Positions 36,199 to 46,631 of a DNA stretch of 64,000 bases are shown here, piece after piece. Within the stretch, counting starts at the first letter, position 1, and each line of letters begins with the position of its first letter. The position numbers and the translations under genes are program-made. The notes under the pieces are model-generated. The model made no database searches. It saw nothing but the letters and a program-made list of their open reading frames with translations, and was not told where the DNA came from. The stretch comes from Halothiobacillus sp. 15-55-196 (lineage in GTDB: Bacteria; Pseudomonadota; Gammaproteobacteria; Halothiobacillales; Halothiobacillaceae), in assembly GCA_002282715.1 (NCBI GenBank), contig NCKC01000003.1, forward strand, positions 1-64,000. Reading direction: 5' to 3'.

Positions 36199-38808
36199 TC
36201 AGCCGCGCGCGCCGCCGGAGTAAGTGATCAGACTACCCTGGGTGTCATTACCACTACTACCCGTGATCTTGGAGTCCGGCTTTTCAGGTTTCGGGACATT
36301 GCGATTGGCAATCGCACTGGTTTCTACTACACGAGCATTACCGCGCATGGATGGGTTGCGACCACTAGCCCATTGACCGGCGGTACCCGTGATGTGTTTG
36401 TTAACTGACCAGTCATCACCAGTGATGTGGCAACGTTCTTTACCTTCGCCACTAACACGATCCATTTGTTCGCTTCTTGGTGCGCAAACCAAACCAGGCT
36501 TTTCCTGCATTGCAACCACTTCCGGTTGCGCAGCAGCTGCTTGAGGAGCCGTATTACGATTGGCCATAGCCATTGCCATGGGTTGTGGAGAACCAACCAA
36601 CTCGCGCGCAGCGTGCCTGAATTCCGGGGTGCCTGTAATGAGGCCGGTTGCCAGCATACCAGGGCCTGTAATGCGGCCTGATGGTGCAATATCATTACCT
36701 GTAATGCGATTCTGAGCCGAGCGTGCTGGAGTTTGAATACTAAAATCAGTTGGCACTACTTCACCTGGTGCAAAAATTTGTTCTGGCTGATTGGTGTTCT
36801 TAAAACCCATAGACTGAACATTGCCAGTTTGGCTAAACCGAGGGCTAGCGGGAGGGCAACCTGTCTGCTGCGCGCCAACATAAGCGTCACCGCTGATGAG
36901 TTGCTGTTCACCGATTTCATTTCCTGTGACCAAATCACTGGCGTCGACTGAAGTGCCGCTAATAATCTGTCCTTCACAGGTCAATGATTGTTCAGTTGGT
37001 TGAGCTTTGGGCTCTGGGGTGCTCGTACAAAACGGTTCGAAATGTTCACGACCGTAGTACTCATTACCGGTGACGGGCATGCACCCGCCGCGCTCGTCAC
37101 CGGACATCTTTGGGGCGTGATCCAGCTGTTGGCCAGATATTGAGGTACCGCGAAGGGTGCGCATTGTGCGCACTTTTTCCGGGCCACCACCGCAGATTTT
37201 ACTTTGGCCATACTGAGAGCCTGTAACCCGAGCGCATGAACCTGGTTCGTTACCAGTAACCAGTTCGGAGCGATCAACCAAGTTACCAGTCACTGATTGA
37301 CCCTTGTTCGTGCGATCTTGGCCAACCTTGAACGGACTGCGTTGTGGTTTTGTGTCACAGAAGGATTGGAATTGTTCGTTACTGAGGTACTCAGTACCGG
37401 AGATTGAGCGGCACGAACCGCTTTCATCACCAGTTACGCGAGTAGAGCGACCGATTTCAGTGCCAGTAATATCTGAGCCCGCAAAAGTGTGGGTTCTGGC
37501 TACTTTTGCAGGGGCTCCATTGATCGTAAGTCGTGAGAGACCTTCGTCTGCGTATTGCGAACCGGTGATCGTGCGCTTAGCGCCCGATTCATTTCCTGTT
37601 ACAGGCGAAGGCCTGAACTCATCGCTTCCGGAAACGGTTTGATGCGTTCGTGCCGTAACACCAAACATTACTTTTTCTGAATTCGAAGGTCGGGCGATGG
37701 TTCCGCACAGTGAAAGATGCGCGTCATTGCTCATGTATTCAGTACCGGTAACGTTACGGCAAACACCAGATTCGTTGCCGGTTACTTTCTCGGACCTTGA
37801 AACTTCAGTGCCACTGACCGGACGGCCACGGGCTGTGGAGGTAACGTTTACCTTTGAAGGATTTGGCTTGGGGCTGGTATTGCAAAAAGAGATGAATTGC
37901 TCCGTACCTACGTACTCTGTGCCCGTCACTGCCCGGCAAGTGCCCGGCTCGTTTCCGGTCACTTGCGATTTACGATCCACTAGCGTGCCGGTGACCGTTC
38001 CGCCGGATAGGGTGTGACCGGTTTCAACTTTTTTTGGCGCTGCTTTGCTCGACTGTATAGAATTTTTGATACGGCCTGCTGGCTTGCAGGTAGGTGCGGT
38101 ACCACGGCCATAATGACAGAGCATTTCACGGTGACGCTTGGCAGCATCGCGGCCATGAAGCGCGGTATCCAGGTATCCGTCAATTTGATAGCCATTGCGT
38201 CCCGGGCCACCTTGAGATTGCGGCTTGGGCGGAACGGCGCGTGTCCCACGCTCAGAGAGCGCTTGACGGCGTGCACGGCAAATATCACGGACAGTTTTGG
38301 TTTTTGAGCCAAAACGTTCCGGCATATCGTCCGCTATGGCGCAAATTTCGGAAATTTCATTACTTAATGAAGTGGACGATGCTTGGTCGTTATCACCGGC
38401 ATTTTCGATCATTGCGTCATTATCAACCACTGTATGCTGTGGTCGAACGCGACCCGACGGCTTGCCGTTGGTTTTAACCGCTTTTTTACCGATAGTTGAA
38501 AGCGACTCTCTGCGTTGACGGCAAAAATCTCTAACGCGATTGCTTTCGGTGCCAAAGTCAGCATTGTCAATCGTAGAACACAATTGATCTGCAATTTGGT
38601 AATCAGTTGGCGCTTCTTTTACATAAGTGCCTACCTGATTTGTATTGATCGAAGATGCCGCCTGTTTAATGCTTCGGTTTTCGCTAGCCGTTTTATTTGA
38701 AACAGCTGCTTTCCCTTGCTTGGACAATGCAGCGCGACGTGCGCGTGCGAGTTCCTTGCCAGAGAGTCCGCTCAGGTCGGCAGGATTCATTCCTGACTGT
38801 GAAGGCAT
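36199..38808 (-). CDS. csoS2: Carboxysome scaffold protein CsoS2 (full-length CsoS2B frame)
   Basis: Disordered scaffold that binds Rubisco and shell. It has 869 residues. Four N-terminal repeats carry basic helices ([58 protein letters not shown]), expected to bind CbbL/CbbS. The middle region has repeated VTGNE, SGTEY and ITG motifs with regularly placed cysteines, and the C-terminal part ends [19 protein letters not shown], expected to anchor to the shell. A -1 frameshift site at codon 567 (see separate entry) would yield a truncated CsoS2A of about 570 residues. Good ribosome-binding site AGG before ATG at 38808. Confidence 0.97.
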   Translation of the reverse strand: MPSQSGMNPADLSGLSGKELARARRAALSKQGKAAVSNKTASENRSIKQAASSINTNQVGTYVKEAPTDYQIADQLCSTIDNADFGTESNRVRDFCRQRRESLSTIGKKAVKTNGKPSGRVRPQHTVVDNDAMIENAGDNDQASSTSLSNEISEICAIADDMPERFGSKTKTVRDICRARRQALSERGTRAVPPKPQSQGGPGRNGYQIDGYLDTALHGRDAAKRHREMLCHYGRGTAPTCKPAGRIKNSIQSSKAAPKKVETGHTLSGGTVTGTLVDRKSQVTGNEPGTCRAVTGTEYVGTEQFISFCNTSPKPNPSKVNVTSTARGRPVSGTEVSRSEKVTGNESGVCRNVTGTEYMSNDAHLSLCGTIARPSNSEKVMFGVTARTHQTVSGSDEFRPSPVTGNESGAKRTITGSQYADEGLSRLTINGAPAKVARTHTFAGSDITGTEIGRSTRVTGDESGSCRSISGTEYLSNEQFQSFCDTKPQRSPFKVGQDRTNKGQSVTGNLVDRSELVTGNEPGSCARVTGSQYGQSKICGGGPEKVRTMRTLRGTSISGQQLDHAPKMSGDERGGCMPVTGNEYYGREHFEPFCTSTPEPKAQPTEQSLTCEGQIISGTSVDASDLVTGNEIGEQQLISGDAYVGAQQTGCPPASPRFSQTGNVQSMGFKNTNQPEQIFAPGEVVPTDFSIQTPARSAQNRITGNDIAPSGRITGPGMLATGLITGTPEFRHAARELVGSPQPMAMAMANRNTAPQAAAAQPEVVAMQEKPGLVCAPRSEQMDRVSGEGKERCHITGDDWSVNKHITGTAGQWASGRNPSMRGNARVVETSAIANRNVPKPEKPDSKITGSSGNDTQGSLITYSGGARG
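37069..37114 (-). promoter_or_regulatory. Programmed -1 ribosomal frameshift site in csoS2
   Basis: On the message, the slippery heptamer C CCA AAG (37114-37108) is in the right phase, with AAG as codon 567. Four bases later begins a 9-bp stem, ccggtgacg paired with cgtcaccgg (37103-37095 with 37075-37067), around a GC-rich loop that can pair further. After slipping, the new frame reads Asp-Val-Arg and stops at TGA 37099-37097, giving a product of about 570 residues. This fits the known production of CsoS2A and CsoS2B from one gene in Halothiobacillus. Confidence 0.75.
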
Positions 38809-38831
38809 GTTTTACCTCATCTTGAATAAGT

Positions 38832-38855
38832 GCTGTGCGTAGAGAAACGCACAGC
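38832..38855 (-). promoter_or_regulatory. Stem-loop between cbbS and csoS2
   Basis: Perfect 9-bp arms gctgtgcgt and acgcacagc around a 6-nt loop, in the 64-nt gap after cbbS. There is no T run, so read-through is expected. It may protect the abundant cbbLS message or reduce transcription into csoS2. Confidence 0.7.
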
Positions 38856-38872
38856 GCAATGACAGACTTGAC

Positions 38873-39205
38873 TTAGTTGCCGCGGTAGACCACGAAGGCC
38901 AAACCCAAGCTCTGGGCGTAGTTGTCATAAGCCACCAGTTTGACCTGGTGTGAAGGATAAGCGCTCCGACATGCTTCGATTTCAGCCAGCACGTTGTCAA
39001 CACTTTGTTCGCCGAAGAAAGGGAGCTTCCACATGAACCAGTACTGGTTCATGGAGTTTTCCGGTTCTACGTGCTCGATACCGGGATTCCAGCCTTGAGC
39101 AATTGCGTACTTGATTTGAGCGCGGATGCGTTCCGCGTTCATGGGTGGAAGATAAGAGAAAGTCTCATATTTGAGGCCTTGCTTGTAATCCTGCATTTCA
39201 GCCAT
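38873..39205 (-). CDS. cbbS: Rubisco small subunit, form IA
   Basis: A 110-residue small subunit: [91 protein letters not shown]. The carboxysomal form IA type pairs with the large subunit encoded 36 nt upstream. ATG at 39205 has AGG just upstream. Confidence 0.97.
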   Translation of the reverse strand: MAEMQDYKQGLKYETFSYLPPMNAERIRAQIKYAIAQGWNPGIEHVEPENSMNQYWFMWKLPFFGEQSVDNVLAEIEACRSAYPSHQVKLVAYDNYAQSLGLAFVVYRGN

Positions 39206-39241
39206 GGTTACTCACCTTAGTATGTTGTGTGATACGAGGGA

Positions 39242-40663
39242 TCAGCGATTTTGAGTGTCGAGTTTGTCGACAGTGTCAAATTCGAATTTGATCTCTTTCC
39301 AAGTTTCCATGGCAATCTTCAGTTCTGGGCTGTGCTGTGCAGCAGCAGTCAGAATTTCTTTGCCTTCTTTTTCGATATCGCGACCTTGGTTACGCGCTTC
39401 TACGCAGGCTTCCAGTGCGACACGGTTGGCCGCAGCACCGGCAGCGTTGCCCCATGGATGACCCAGCGTACCGCCACCGAATTGGAGGACAGAGTCATCA
39501 CCAAAGATGTTAACCAGCGCAGGCATGTGCCATACGTGGATACCACCAGAGGCAACCGCGAAAACGCCTGGCATTGAACCCCAGTCTTGATCGAAGAAGA
39601 TGCCGCGTGAGCGATCTTCAGGGATGAACGATTCGCGGAGCAGATCAATCCAGCCCAGAGTAGAGGCACGGTCGCCTTCCAGTTTGCCGACAACAGTACC
39701 GGTGTGCAGGTGATCGCCACCAGACAATCGCAGGATCTTGGCCAGAACACGGAAGTGAATACCGTGGTGCGGGTTGCGGTCGATAACCGCATGCATTGCA
39801 CGGTGGATGTGCAGCAGCACGCCGTTGTCTTGACACCACTTGGCCAGACCGGTGTTCGCTGTGAAGCCACCCGTGATGTAGTCATGCATGATGATCGGCG
39901 CGCCAATTTCTTTGGCGAATTCTGCGCGCTTGTACATTTCTTCAGGAGTCGGGGCCGTTACGTTGAGGTAATGGCCTTTGCGTTCGCCGGTTTGGGCTTC
40001 GGCAGTTTCGGTCGCATCTTGTACGAACAAGAAGCGGTCGCGCCAGCGCATGAATGGCTGCGAATTGATGTTTTCATCATCTTTAGTGAAGTCGAGGCCG
40101 CCACGGAGGCACTCGTATACTGCACGACCGTAGTTCTTCGCAGACAAGCCAAGTTTTGGCTTGATGGTGCAACCCAGCATTGGGCGACCATATTTGTTCA
40201 TCTTGTCGCGTTCAACTTGAATACCGTGCGGTGGGCCGCCACAGGTTTTGACGTAGGCGAGTGGGAAGCGAACATCTTCCAGACGCAAGCCGCGTACCGC
40301 CTTGAAGCCGAACACGTTACCAACCAGTGAGGTAAACACGTTGACAACTGACCCTTCTTCGAACAGGTCGATGGGGTAGGCGATAAAGGCATAGAATGCC
40401 GCATCGTCACCGGGTACGTCTTCAATGCGATAGGCACGGCCTTTGTAATAGTCCATGTCGGTCAGCAAATCGGTCCACACGGTGGTCCATGTGCCGGTTG
40501 ATGATTCTGCTGCTACCGCGGCTGCGGCTTCTTCGCGATCAACACCCGGTTGTGGGGTGATTTTGAAGCATGCAAGGATGTCGGAATCCAACGGTGTGTA
40601 TTCCGGCATCCAATAGGTATGCCGGTATTCTTTTACACCAGCACTATACTTTTTAACTGCCAT
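39242..40663 (-). CDS. cbbL: Rubisco large subunit, form IA
   Basis: Fixes CO2 onto ribulose 1,5-bisphosphate inside the carboxysome. The 473 residues include the catalytic [16 protein letters not shown], the carbamylated Lys in [17 protein letters not shown], the active-site His in HIHRAMHAV, loop 6 [10 protein letters not shown] and [12 protein letters not shown]. The start [22 protein letters not shown] and the ribosome-binding site AGGAGGA 5 nt before the ATG are strong. First gene of the carboxysome operon; the upstream 540 nt hold the presumed promoter. No cbbR gene lies next to it in this window. Confidence 0.98.
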   Translation of the reverse strand: MAVKKYSAGVKEYRHTYWMPEYTPLDSDILACFKITPQPGVDREEAAAAVAAESSTGTWTTVWTDLLTDMDYYKGRAYRIEDVPGDDAAFYAFIAYPIDLFEEGSVVNVFTSLVGNVFGFKAVRGLRLEDVRFPLAYVKTCGGPPHGIQVERDKMNKYGRPMLGCTIKPKLGLSAKNYGRAVYECLRGGLDFTKDDENINSQPFMRWRDRFLFVQDATETAEAQTGERKGHYLNVTAPTPEEMYKRAEFAKEIGAPIIMHDYITGGFTANTGLAKWCQDNGVLLHIHRAMHAVIDRNPHHGIHFRVLAKILRLSGGDHLHTGTVVGKLEGDRASTLGWIDLLRESFIPEDRSRGIFFDQDWGSMPGVFAVASGGIHVWHMPALVNIFGDDSVLQFGGGTLGHPWGNAAGAAANRVALEACVEARNQGRDIEKEGKEILTAAAQHSPELKIAMETWKEIKFEFDTVDKLDTQNR

Positions 40664-40785
40664 GAGTTCCTCCTGAAAGGATGGGGGATTCGCGCAACGC
40701 CCCTGTGGCTTGTCGCGTATTTGGCATGATGCCGAGTCGATGCCATCAATAACAGTCGATATTTTCTATCTTGGGCATAGAACGC

Positions 40786-40815
40786 AGTCTATGATTTGAC
40801 TTGTATTCGATGCAA
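40786..40815 (-). promoter_or_regulatory. Candidate cbbL promoter
   Basis: On the minus strand TTGCAT (40815-40810) is followed after 18 nt by TAGACT (40791-40786), about 125 nt before the cbbL ATG. Both boxes are imperfect. The AT-rich segment around it has several T-N11-A patterns that a LysR-type regulator such as CbbR could use, but none stands out. Confidence 0.3.
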
Positions 40816-41340
40816 TATTCTGCGCTCACTGCACATTGTGATTTGTCAGAAATTATAGTGCTGGATCGGCAGTTCACAATTTTCAGAGGCTAGTTGTGCA
40901 AGCCCTTTGGGGAGATTGGATGTATTGGCATAAACGGCGATTTGTTCGATCAAATCTTGCATAACTTGAACATACTTGATGTGTTGATGCTTTTGCAGCT
41001 TGTAACATTACGCAATCAGGACCTATAGCTATGCGAATCGGCCGTTATTACCTTTATATTTTATCGTAAGTTCAAAAGTTTGGCTTTGGCAGCCAATGGT
41101 GGTTACCGGAATCTGTCTGGACGGGGGGCTTGGAATGCAATCAACAAGCGATTGCTTTATGTTGGTCTTCCGCCGACGTGCTGATCAGGTGTCGGCATTA
41201 CCTTGTGTGCTACAAAACGGTCTGGCGTGATTGATTTTTTTGCTCTTCTGTCCATTCTCGGCGTTAAGACGAGATTCTGCACCTCCAATGAGATAATCTT
41301 TAACTATGAAATCCTTCTCGCTCAATGGGTGACGACTGTT
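40816..41340. other. Intergenic region between cbbL and copA, no gene seen
   Basis: About 525 bp of divergent upstream sequence. It contains no convincing gene: the open frame in front of copA from 41203 lacks family similarity, and the minus-strand frame is a shadow of copA. It should hold the cbbL upstream control region and the copA promoter. I did not find a clear CueR-type inverted repeat. Confidence 0.5.
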
Positions 41341-43866
41341 GTGACCAAACTCATCGATCTGTACATCCGTATTGATGGTATGACATGCGCATCTTGTAGC
41401 GCGCGTGTTGAGCGTGGTCTTGCCAAGCTTCCAGGCGTGGCCTCTGCCAGTGTGAACCTCGCCACCGAACAGGCAACAATCCAACTCGACCCACAACGGG
41501 TGCATCCCGCTGACTTGGTCGAAGCCATTCGGGATATCGGCTATACACCGGTTGTCGCCGAGATAGATCTCGCCATCGAAGGGATGACCTGCGCTTCTTG
41601 CGTCGGGCGCGTTGAACGTGCGCTGAAGCATTTGCCTGCTGTGTTGGATGCCGTGGTGAATCTGGCGACTGAACGCGCCCATGTTCGCTATATACCGGCA
41701 ATGGTTGGGCCGGAAGATTTGATCGTCGCAGTGACAGAGGCTGGTTATGGCGCCCGCCTTGTCGATGATTTTGCTGATGGCCACACCAATGGCATGGAGC
41801 CGGTTGATAACCGTCAGCAGAAGAACCTCTCTGCCATGAAGCGTGACGTGATTCTGGCTGCCGGATTCTCTCTGGTTATCATGTTCCTATCCATGGGCGC
41901 CATGTTCATCCCCGGGCTGGAGCGCGTGTTGGCAGGAATCAGTCCATTCCCGAATTTTTGGGACTGGGTTCAACTGCTCCTCGCTTCGGTTGTACTGTTC
42001 GGCCCCGGGCGACGTTTTTTCAAACCGGGCTTTATCGCCTATCGTCATCTCTCGCCGGATATGAACTCTCTTGTCGCGACCGGCACTGGAGCGGCTTACG
42101 CTTACAGTGTGTTGGTGCTGGTTTTCCCCTTCTTGTTTCCGGTCGAGGCCAGGCATGTCTATTTCGACTCGTCCGCAGTAGTCATTGCGGCCGTATTGGC
42201 GGGCAAATATCTGGAAGCGCTCGCCAAGGGCAGAACGTCCGCCGCGATTCGCAAACTGATTGATTTGCAGGCGAAAACAGCGCATATACTCGATGAATCC
42301 GGTGTTGAGCGGGATGTGCCCCTGGCACAACTGCACAAAGGTGATCGATTTGTCGTGCGTCCCGGCGAGCGTATTCCAACAGATGGGCGCGTGATCGAGG
42401 GACGTGCCCACATCGATCTATCGATGCTGACGGGCGAGCCATTGCCTGTCGCCAGGGGACAGGGTGACGAGGTCGTCGGCGGCACGGTCGATCAGGACGG
42501 GCGATTGCTGGTTGAGGCGACTTCGGTTGGTCGTGATACCGTTCTGGCTCAAATCATCAAGCTGGTAGAAAGTGCGCAAACGGGCAAGTTGCCGATACAG
42601 GGGCTGGCCGATCGCGTTGTTCGCGTGTTCACGCCGGTTGTGCTGGCCATTGCACTGATTACCTTCATTACCTGGATTTTATTGACCGGCAATATCAGTG
42701 TGGCGCTTGTCGCGGCTGTCGCCGTACTGGTGGTCGCCTGTCCCTGCGCCATGGGCTTGGCAACGCCCGCCGCCATTATGGTGGGCACGGGTCGTGCGGC
42801 AGAGTTGGGTGTGCTTTTTCGCAAAGGCGAAGCATTGGAAACGCTTTCCCGTGTGGATACGGTACTGTTCGATAAAACTGGCACATTGACGGAAGGCCGC
42901 CCGACTGTATCGGATATCGGCGGCCCTTCACCCGATGAAGCCCTACGTTTGGCGGCGGCTCTTGAAGGCGCATCCGAGCACCCTCTGGGGCGTGCCATCG
43001 TGACTGCTGCAGAACAGCGAGGTGTCATATTGCCTGCTGCCGAGGACTTCCGCTCTATCGTCGGTGCTGGCATCGAAGGCATGGTTGAGGGGCACAAAGT
43101 GCGTGTTGGTTCTCGCCATTTTCTTGAACGTGAAGGCGTGGATCTCGGCTCGAATTCCACAGAAGTCGCTCAATTTGAAGAGGCAGGCCAAACGACCGTA
43201 TTTGTCTCTGCTGATAGCACGTTTCTCGGTTGGCTGGCGATTGCTGATCGGATCAAACCCGAGGCAAAAAGCGTGGTTGGTGCCTTGCGCCAGCGGGGCA
43301 TCCATATCGCGATGGTCACCGGAGACTCGAAGCGGACTGCCCAAACGGTTGCCACCATGCTGTGTATCGACGAGGTACACGCAGAAATTCGCCCACAGGA
43401 TAAGGCCAGGGTGGTTGGCGAACTTCAATCCAAGGGACGTCGCGTTGCATTTGTTGGCGACGGTATCAATGATGCGCCTGCATTGGCTCAGGCCGATGTC
43501 GGCATCGCGCTGGCTTCGGGCACGGATATCGCCATCGAGGCGGCCGATGTCACGCTCACGCGCGGCCAATTGCGCGAGGTGGTTACGGCAATAACAGTCG
43601 CGCGACACACCCTCTCCAATATTCGCGGCAATCTATTCTGGGCCTTCTTTTACAACATTCTTTTGATCCCCATCGCTGCGGGCGTTGCCGTTTCGATCGG
43701 CATTCACCTCAATCCGATGGTGGCTGGAGTGGCAATGGGCTTATCCTCGGTGTTTGTGCTGGGGAACAGTCTTCGTCTCAAAAGGCTCAAAGCATTTCAA
43801 CCAGCTCCAATCACCCAATCAACCAATATCCTGTCTCACCCCAAAACCGAGAGGTATTTCCCATGA
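41341..43866 (+). CDS. copA: Copper-exporting P1B-type ATPase CopA
   Basis: Pumps Cu(I) out of the cytoplasm. With the GTG start at 41341 it has 841 residues and two N-terminal metal-binding domains (GMTCASC at 13-19 and 81-87). Then come eight membrane helices with the transport-site [12 protein letters not shown] near 466, the phosphorylated Asp in DKTGTLTEG near 512, SEHPLGRAI in the nucleotide domain and [18 protein letters not shown]. The stop overlaps the DUF302 gene by 4 nt. The open frame extends to 41203, but the extension shows no family similarity. Confidence 0.95.
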   Translation: MTKLIDLYIRIDGMTCASCSARVERGLAKLPGVASASVNLATEQATIQLDPQRVHPADLVEAIRDIGYTPVVAEIDLAIEGMTCASCVGRVERALKHLPAVLDAVVNLATERAHVRYIPAMVGPEDLIVAVTEAGYGARLVDDFADGHTNGMEPVDNRQQKNLSAMKRDVILAAGFSLVIMFLSMGAMFIPGLERVLAGISPFPNFWDWVQLLLASVVLFGPGRRFFKPGFIAYRHLSPDMNSLVATGTGAAYAYSVLVLVFPFLFPVEARHVYFDSSAVVIAAVLAGKYLEALAKGRTSAAIRKLIDLQAKTAHILDESGVERDVPLAQLHKGDRFVVRPGERIPTDGRVIEGRAHIDLSMLTGEPLPVARGQGDEVVGGTVDQDGRLLVEATSVGRDTVLAQIIKLVESAQTGKLPIQGLADRVVRVFTPVVLAIALITFITWILLTGNISVALVAAVAVLVVACPCAMGLATPAAIMVGTGRAAELGVLFRKGEALETLSRVDTVLFDKTGTLTEGRPTVSDIGGPSPDEALRLAAALEGASEHPLGRAIVTAAEQRGVILPAAEDFRSIVGAGIEGMVEGHKVRVGSRHFLEREGVDLGSNSTEVAQFEEAGQTTVFVSADSTFLGWLAIADRIKPEAKSVVGALRQRGIHIAMVTGDSKRTAQTVATMLCIDEVHAEIRPQDKARVVGELQSKGRRVAFVGDGINDAPALAQADVGIALASGTDIAIEAADVTLTRGQLREVVTAITVARHTLSNIRGNLFWAFFYNILLIPIAAGVAVSIGIHLNPMVAGVAMGLSSVFVLGNSLRLKRLKAFQPAPITQSTNILSHPKTERYFP

Positions 43867-44258
43867 GTTCTTATGTTTTCTCCGTCACCAGCCCGAAAGA
43901 TTATGAATCAACCATACCCATGGTTACCGAGGCATTGAAACAGGAAGGCTTTGGTGTACTGACTACGATCGATGTGGCCGCCACACTCAAGGCAAAATTA
44001 GGCCTCGAACGAAAGCCATACATTATTCTGGGCGCCTGTAACCCGAACTTCGCTCATCAGGCACTGGAAGCCGAACCGGATATCGGCGCTCTTTTACCCT
44101 GCAACGTTGTCGTGCGCACCGAACCGGATGACTCGGTGAGCGTCGTATTCATGGATCCGGTATCCGTTCTGGGGATGGTTAACCACCCCGGCGTGGACAA
44201 GATCGGTCACGAGGTGCGTGAAAAACTCATGCGCGTCGCCGAGGCTGTTCGCGGTTGA
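43863..44258 (+). CDS. DUF302 family protein
   Basis: A 131-residue cytoplasmic protein with the DUF302 pattern: [68 protein letters not shown], and [14 protein letters not shown]. Two cysteines (GACNP and LPCNV) are common in the family and could bind a metal. It overlaps copA by 4 nt and precedes copZ by 30 nt, so a copper-related job is inferred; the biochemical role of DUF302 is unknown. Confidence 0.88.
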   Translation: MSSYVFSVTSPKDYESTIPMVTEALKQEGFGVLTTIDVAATLKAKLGLERKPYIILGACNPNFAHQALEAEPDIGALLPCNVVVRTEPDDSVSVVFMDPVSVLGMVNHPGVDKIGHEVREKLMRVAEAVRG

Positions 44259-44288
44259 TCAAAGCACTTTGAATCAGGGGGATCAACA

Positions 44289-44495
44289 ATGAGTGAAATC
44301 AAGTTAAAAATTACCGGCATGACCTGCGAACACTGCGTTCGCGCGGTCACCAAGGCACTAAAGGACGTGCCGGGTGTAACCGATGTTGAAGTAACTCTGC
44401 AACCAGGTTCCGCAGTCGTTCATGGTGAGATGGACCCGGCCGACCTCATCTCTGTGGTGACCAGAGAGGGGTATGCAGCGGTGATTCAGAATTGA
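44289..44495 (+). CDS. copZ: CopZ-type copper chaperone (HMA domain)
   Basis: A 68-residue single heavy-metal-associated domain. The metal site GMTCEHC lies at residues 10-16, and the ferredoxin-like pattern continues with VTKALKDVPGVTDVEVTLQPGSAVVHGEMDPADLISVVTREGYAA. It carries Cu(I) to CopA, encoded two genes upstream. AGGGGGATC precedes the ATG. Confidence 0.92.
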   Translation: MSEIKLKITGMTCEHCVRAVTKALKDVPGVTDVEVTLQPGSAVVHGEMDPADLISVVTREGYAAVIQN

Positions 44496-44538
44496 ATGTT
44501 TGAATACAGATTGGCGGCACCAATCCGCATCTGAGTTA

Positions 44539-44586
44539 TCTCAGGGAGCCTCGAAAAACCCCATCCATGTAGTTTTTCGAGGTACC
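44539..44586. repeat. Small palindromic repeat, copy 1
   Basis: Ends cctcgaaaaac (44549-44559) and gtttttcgagg (44572-44582) are perfect complements; the core reads cccatccat. The right end continues taccc. A close copy lies at 47638-47677. The ends match those of the longer element that begins 35 bp downstream. Confidence 0.75.
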
Positions 44587-44620
44587 CCTATATTTTTTAG
44601 AGGGCGAAAATCAAAAGAAT

Positions 44621-44784
44621 GGGTACCTCGAAAAACCGTAGCGGGCTGTCGCCAGCTCCGCGTTAGCGGCTCGAGTGCAAGGCGGACGGAGCGCAACGAC
44701 CGAGACATGTCAAATAGATAGGCGAGGGAGTGAGCACCGCCCAACGCTGCAATCGAGTCGCGCTGTAGGTTTTTCGAAGTGCCC
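44621..44784. repeat. MITE-like repeat, copy A (164 bp)
   Basis: Ends gggtacctcgaaaaacc (44621-44637) and ggtttttcgaagtgccc (44768-44784) form 17-bp inverted repeats with two mismatches. The core is non-coding and GC-rich. A second copy in inverted orientation, about 85% alike by eye, lies at 48292-48453. Together with the small palindrome it fills most of the 390-bp gap between copZ and nnrS. Confidence 0.8.
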
Positions 44785-44885
44785 GAATGTGATTTTTGAT
44801 TTTCTTCATGAACACTCATTTGCATGATCGTTCATGGCGTCACATCCCAACGTCGCACGGTACCTCCGATTTAATCAGAGCTTCC

Positions 44886-46079
44886 TTAAGATCGCTTATC
44901 GACCCGAGGCAATAAAAGCCAGTGGCCAACGGCAAATAGTAATGAAAAATACACTGCCGCCATCCCCCAAGCAGATAACCCGAGCATCAATGGGTTGTAT
45001 CCAAGAACTGGCGCGAAGACACGTAGTAACCAAATCAACGGTGTGGTAATAAAAAAAACACGGAGCCAGTTGGGCATAACTATGCTGCGTCCACTATGGC
45101 CCGCACTCACACGCAACAACATTCCGGGGCCTAGAACACCGAGTATGCCAATGCCCAATCCATGAATTCCGGCATCCCACAGCATTGCGGCCAGATTTTT
45201 ATTTGTATGAATCAAGACACTTACTGTCATGATAAGCAAGCCCGCCAATGTCAATGCGAAACCGGCATAAAGCACAAGTAACATAGGTTCACGACGCACA
45301 ACTGGGTGCCACCAGCGCAATACGCCCCAGCAACCAAGCAGAATGATTATTGTTGAGGTCGCGCTCCATAGCAGTGTATAACCCGGAATTTGCGGAATAA
45401 AACTTAAAAGTAGCAGCACGAATGGCGCTACGCCAAAAGCAATTGCTGCGTAACTTCCCAGCGAATTGGAACGTACACCCGCCCGAACGGTAGTAAAGGC
45501 CGGGATAATGCGTTGCGAAATAAACAATAAGACTGCGAGTATTGGCCATAACCCCATAACGGCAACTTGCTCTTGTAAATTTGGTTCATTGATATGGATG
45601 CTAAAATAACCATCCAAAAAAGCAATAAGTAATAAAGAAAATGGAAATAACAGATTATGCCACTGACTAGTACGGATAACGGAAAATAAAATAGCTGAGC
45701 CAATAATTATCTCTGGGATTATTGATAAAATGTAAGCCCATTCGCTGTGCATTCCAAAGAATAAAAAAGTGCCACGCGCACAAAGCCATATCGCAGTTGT
45801 TACAACCAGCCCAATCGGTGGTAGTGGTCGTCGCCCCGTCCAGTTCTGTACCGCTGTCAACAAAAAGCCGGCAAGAAGAGCAAAGCCTAATCCGTATATC
45901 ATTTCATGAGCGTGCCATCGCCAATCCGTGAGCGACGGAGATAATTCAATATCAATGTGCAAACCAGTCGATGTGATTAGCCAAGGTAGCCCCCAAGCTG
46001 AAAACATCAGGCTCCCACCGACAAGAAAGAGCAAGAACCAAGGACGAAAACCAATACTGAACAAAACAGGTGATTTCAT
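44886..46079 (-). CDS. nnrS: NnrS family membrane protein
   Basis: A haem- and copper-containing membrane protein family linked to tolerance of nitric oxide. The 397 residues have about 12 membrane helices. Family features: FSIGFRPWFLLF at the N-terminus, RWHAHEMIYGLGFALLAGFLLTAVQNWTGRRP, ISQRIIPAFT and GIHGLGIGILGVLGPGMLLRVSAGHSGR, with histidines that may bind metal. It overlaps the hemerythrin gene by 4 nt. Divergent nsrR and its palindrome suggest induction by nitric oxide. Confidence 0.93.
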   Translation of the reverse strand: MKSPVLFSIGFRPWFLLFLVGGSLMFSAWGLPWLITSTGLHIDIELSPSLTDWRWHAHEMIYGLGFALLAGFLLTAVQNWTGRRPLPPIGLVVTTAIWLCARGTFLFFGMHSEWAYILSIIPEIIIGSAILFSVIRTSQWHNLLFPFSLLLIAFLDGYFSIHINEPNLQEQVAVMGLWPILAVLLFISQRIIPAFTTVRAGVRSNSLGSYAAIAFGVAPFVLLLLSFIPQIPGYTLLWSATSTIIILLGCWGVLRWWHPVVRREPMLLVLYAGFALTLAGLLIMTVSVLIHTNKNLAAMLWDAGIHGLGIGILGVLGPGMLLRVSAGHSGRSIVMPNWLRVFFITTPLIWLLRVFAPVLGYNPLMLGLSAWGMAAVYFSLLFAVGHWLLLPRVDKRS

Positions 46080-46483
46080 CGCATGAGTCCATCGGTTGTT
46101 GAATTAATTAGGCAGCACTGCTCAAGACTCGGGAAAAGCTCATGTTCCTCAAATTTAATATGCTCTGCGAGTAACGCACCCAAGGCAATAATTTGTTCTT
46201 GATCTTGCATGGAATTGCTGTGCTCAAGACGCAAAAACATCGCCATAATCACAATATGCTCAAAAATCATGCGGGATAGTTGCGCCATGATTGGATGCGT
46301 GTCAGCCAAGCCACAAACCAAGCTCGAAAATAAAGACTCTTCATCGCTGAAGTGGTGTGAAAGTTCTAATTTTTTCGCTCTAAGGTCAGCCGGACCCCAC
46401 TTTCCTTGTTTAAGCTGCCGTGCGAGGCCCAAGGTTTGGTGGTGAGTGCGAGACAGTGGCTGAAGTTGAGCGTGTCTTCTCAT
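46076..46483 (-). CDS. Hemerythrin-like di-iron protein
   Basis: A 135-residue four-helix protein with the spaced hemerythrin ligands: LSRTHHQTLGLARQL in helix 1, LSHHFSDEESLF in helix 2 (HxxxE), a middle helix with FEHIVIMAMF, and LAEHIKFEEHELFPSLE in helix 4 (HxxxxE..E). Related proteins such as YtfE/Ric and bacterial hemerythrins bind or respond to nitric oxide or oxygen. ATG at 46483 has AGGAG 6 nt upstream and is better than the ATG at 46489. Coupled to nnrS. Confidence 0.88.
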   Translation of the reverse strand: MRRHAQLQPLSRTHHQTLGLARQLKQGKWGPADLRAKKLELSHHFSDEESLFSSLVCGLADTHPIMAQLSRMIFEHIVIMAMFLRLEHSNSMQDQEQIIALGALLAEHIKFEEHELFPSLEQCCLINSTTDGLMR

Positions 46484-46524
46484 CGGCATCTCCTGTGGTT
46501 GAAAATTTTAAAGCAGCATTTATT

Positions 46525-46543
46525 GATGTATAATATATACATC
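46525..46543. promoter_or_regulatory. NsrR-like palindromic operator
   Basis: Perfect dyad gatgtat-aatat-atacatc, with matching gcatt and aatgc further out. The ATGTAT...ATACAT arms agree with the known NsrR pattern. It lies between the hemerythrin-nnrS operon (start 42 bp to the left) and nsrR (start 89 bp to the right), so one site could control both directions. Confidence 0.75.
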
Positions 46544-46631
46544 ATTTATTAATGCAAGGAGAATGCTGGTTGATTTTACTTTTTTTGGTTAAGGTGCTGG
46601 ATAAATACAATATGAAAAATCAGGGTTTTGT

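Noticed and set aside
39704..40330. Plus-strand open frame of 208 codons inside cbbL
   Set aside because: Shadow of the strongly biased codon use of cbbL; no ribosome-binding site and no family similarity.
41203..41340. Longer start for copA
   Set aside because: The 46 extra codons show no resemblance to CopA, whose first metal-binding domain begins shortly after 41341.
42943..43608. Minus-strand open frame of 221 codons inside copA
   Set aside because: Antisense shadow of a GC-rich conserved gene.
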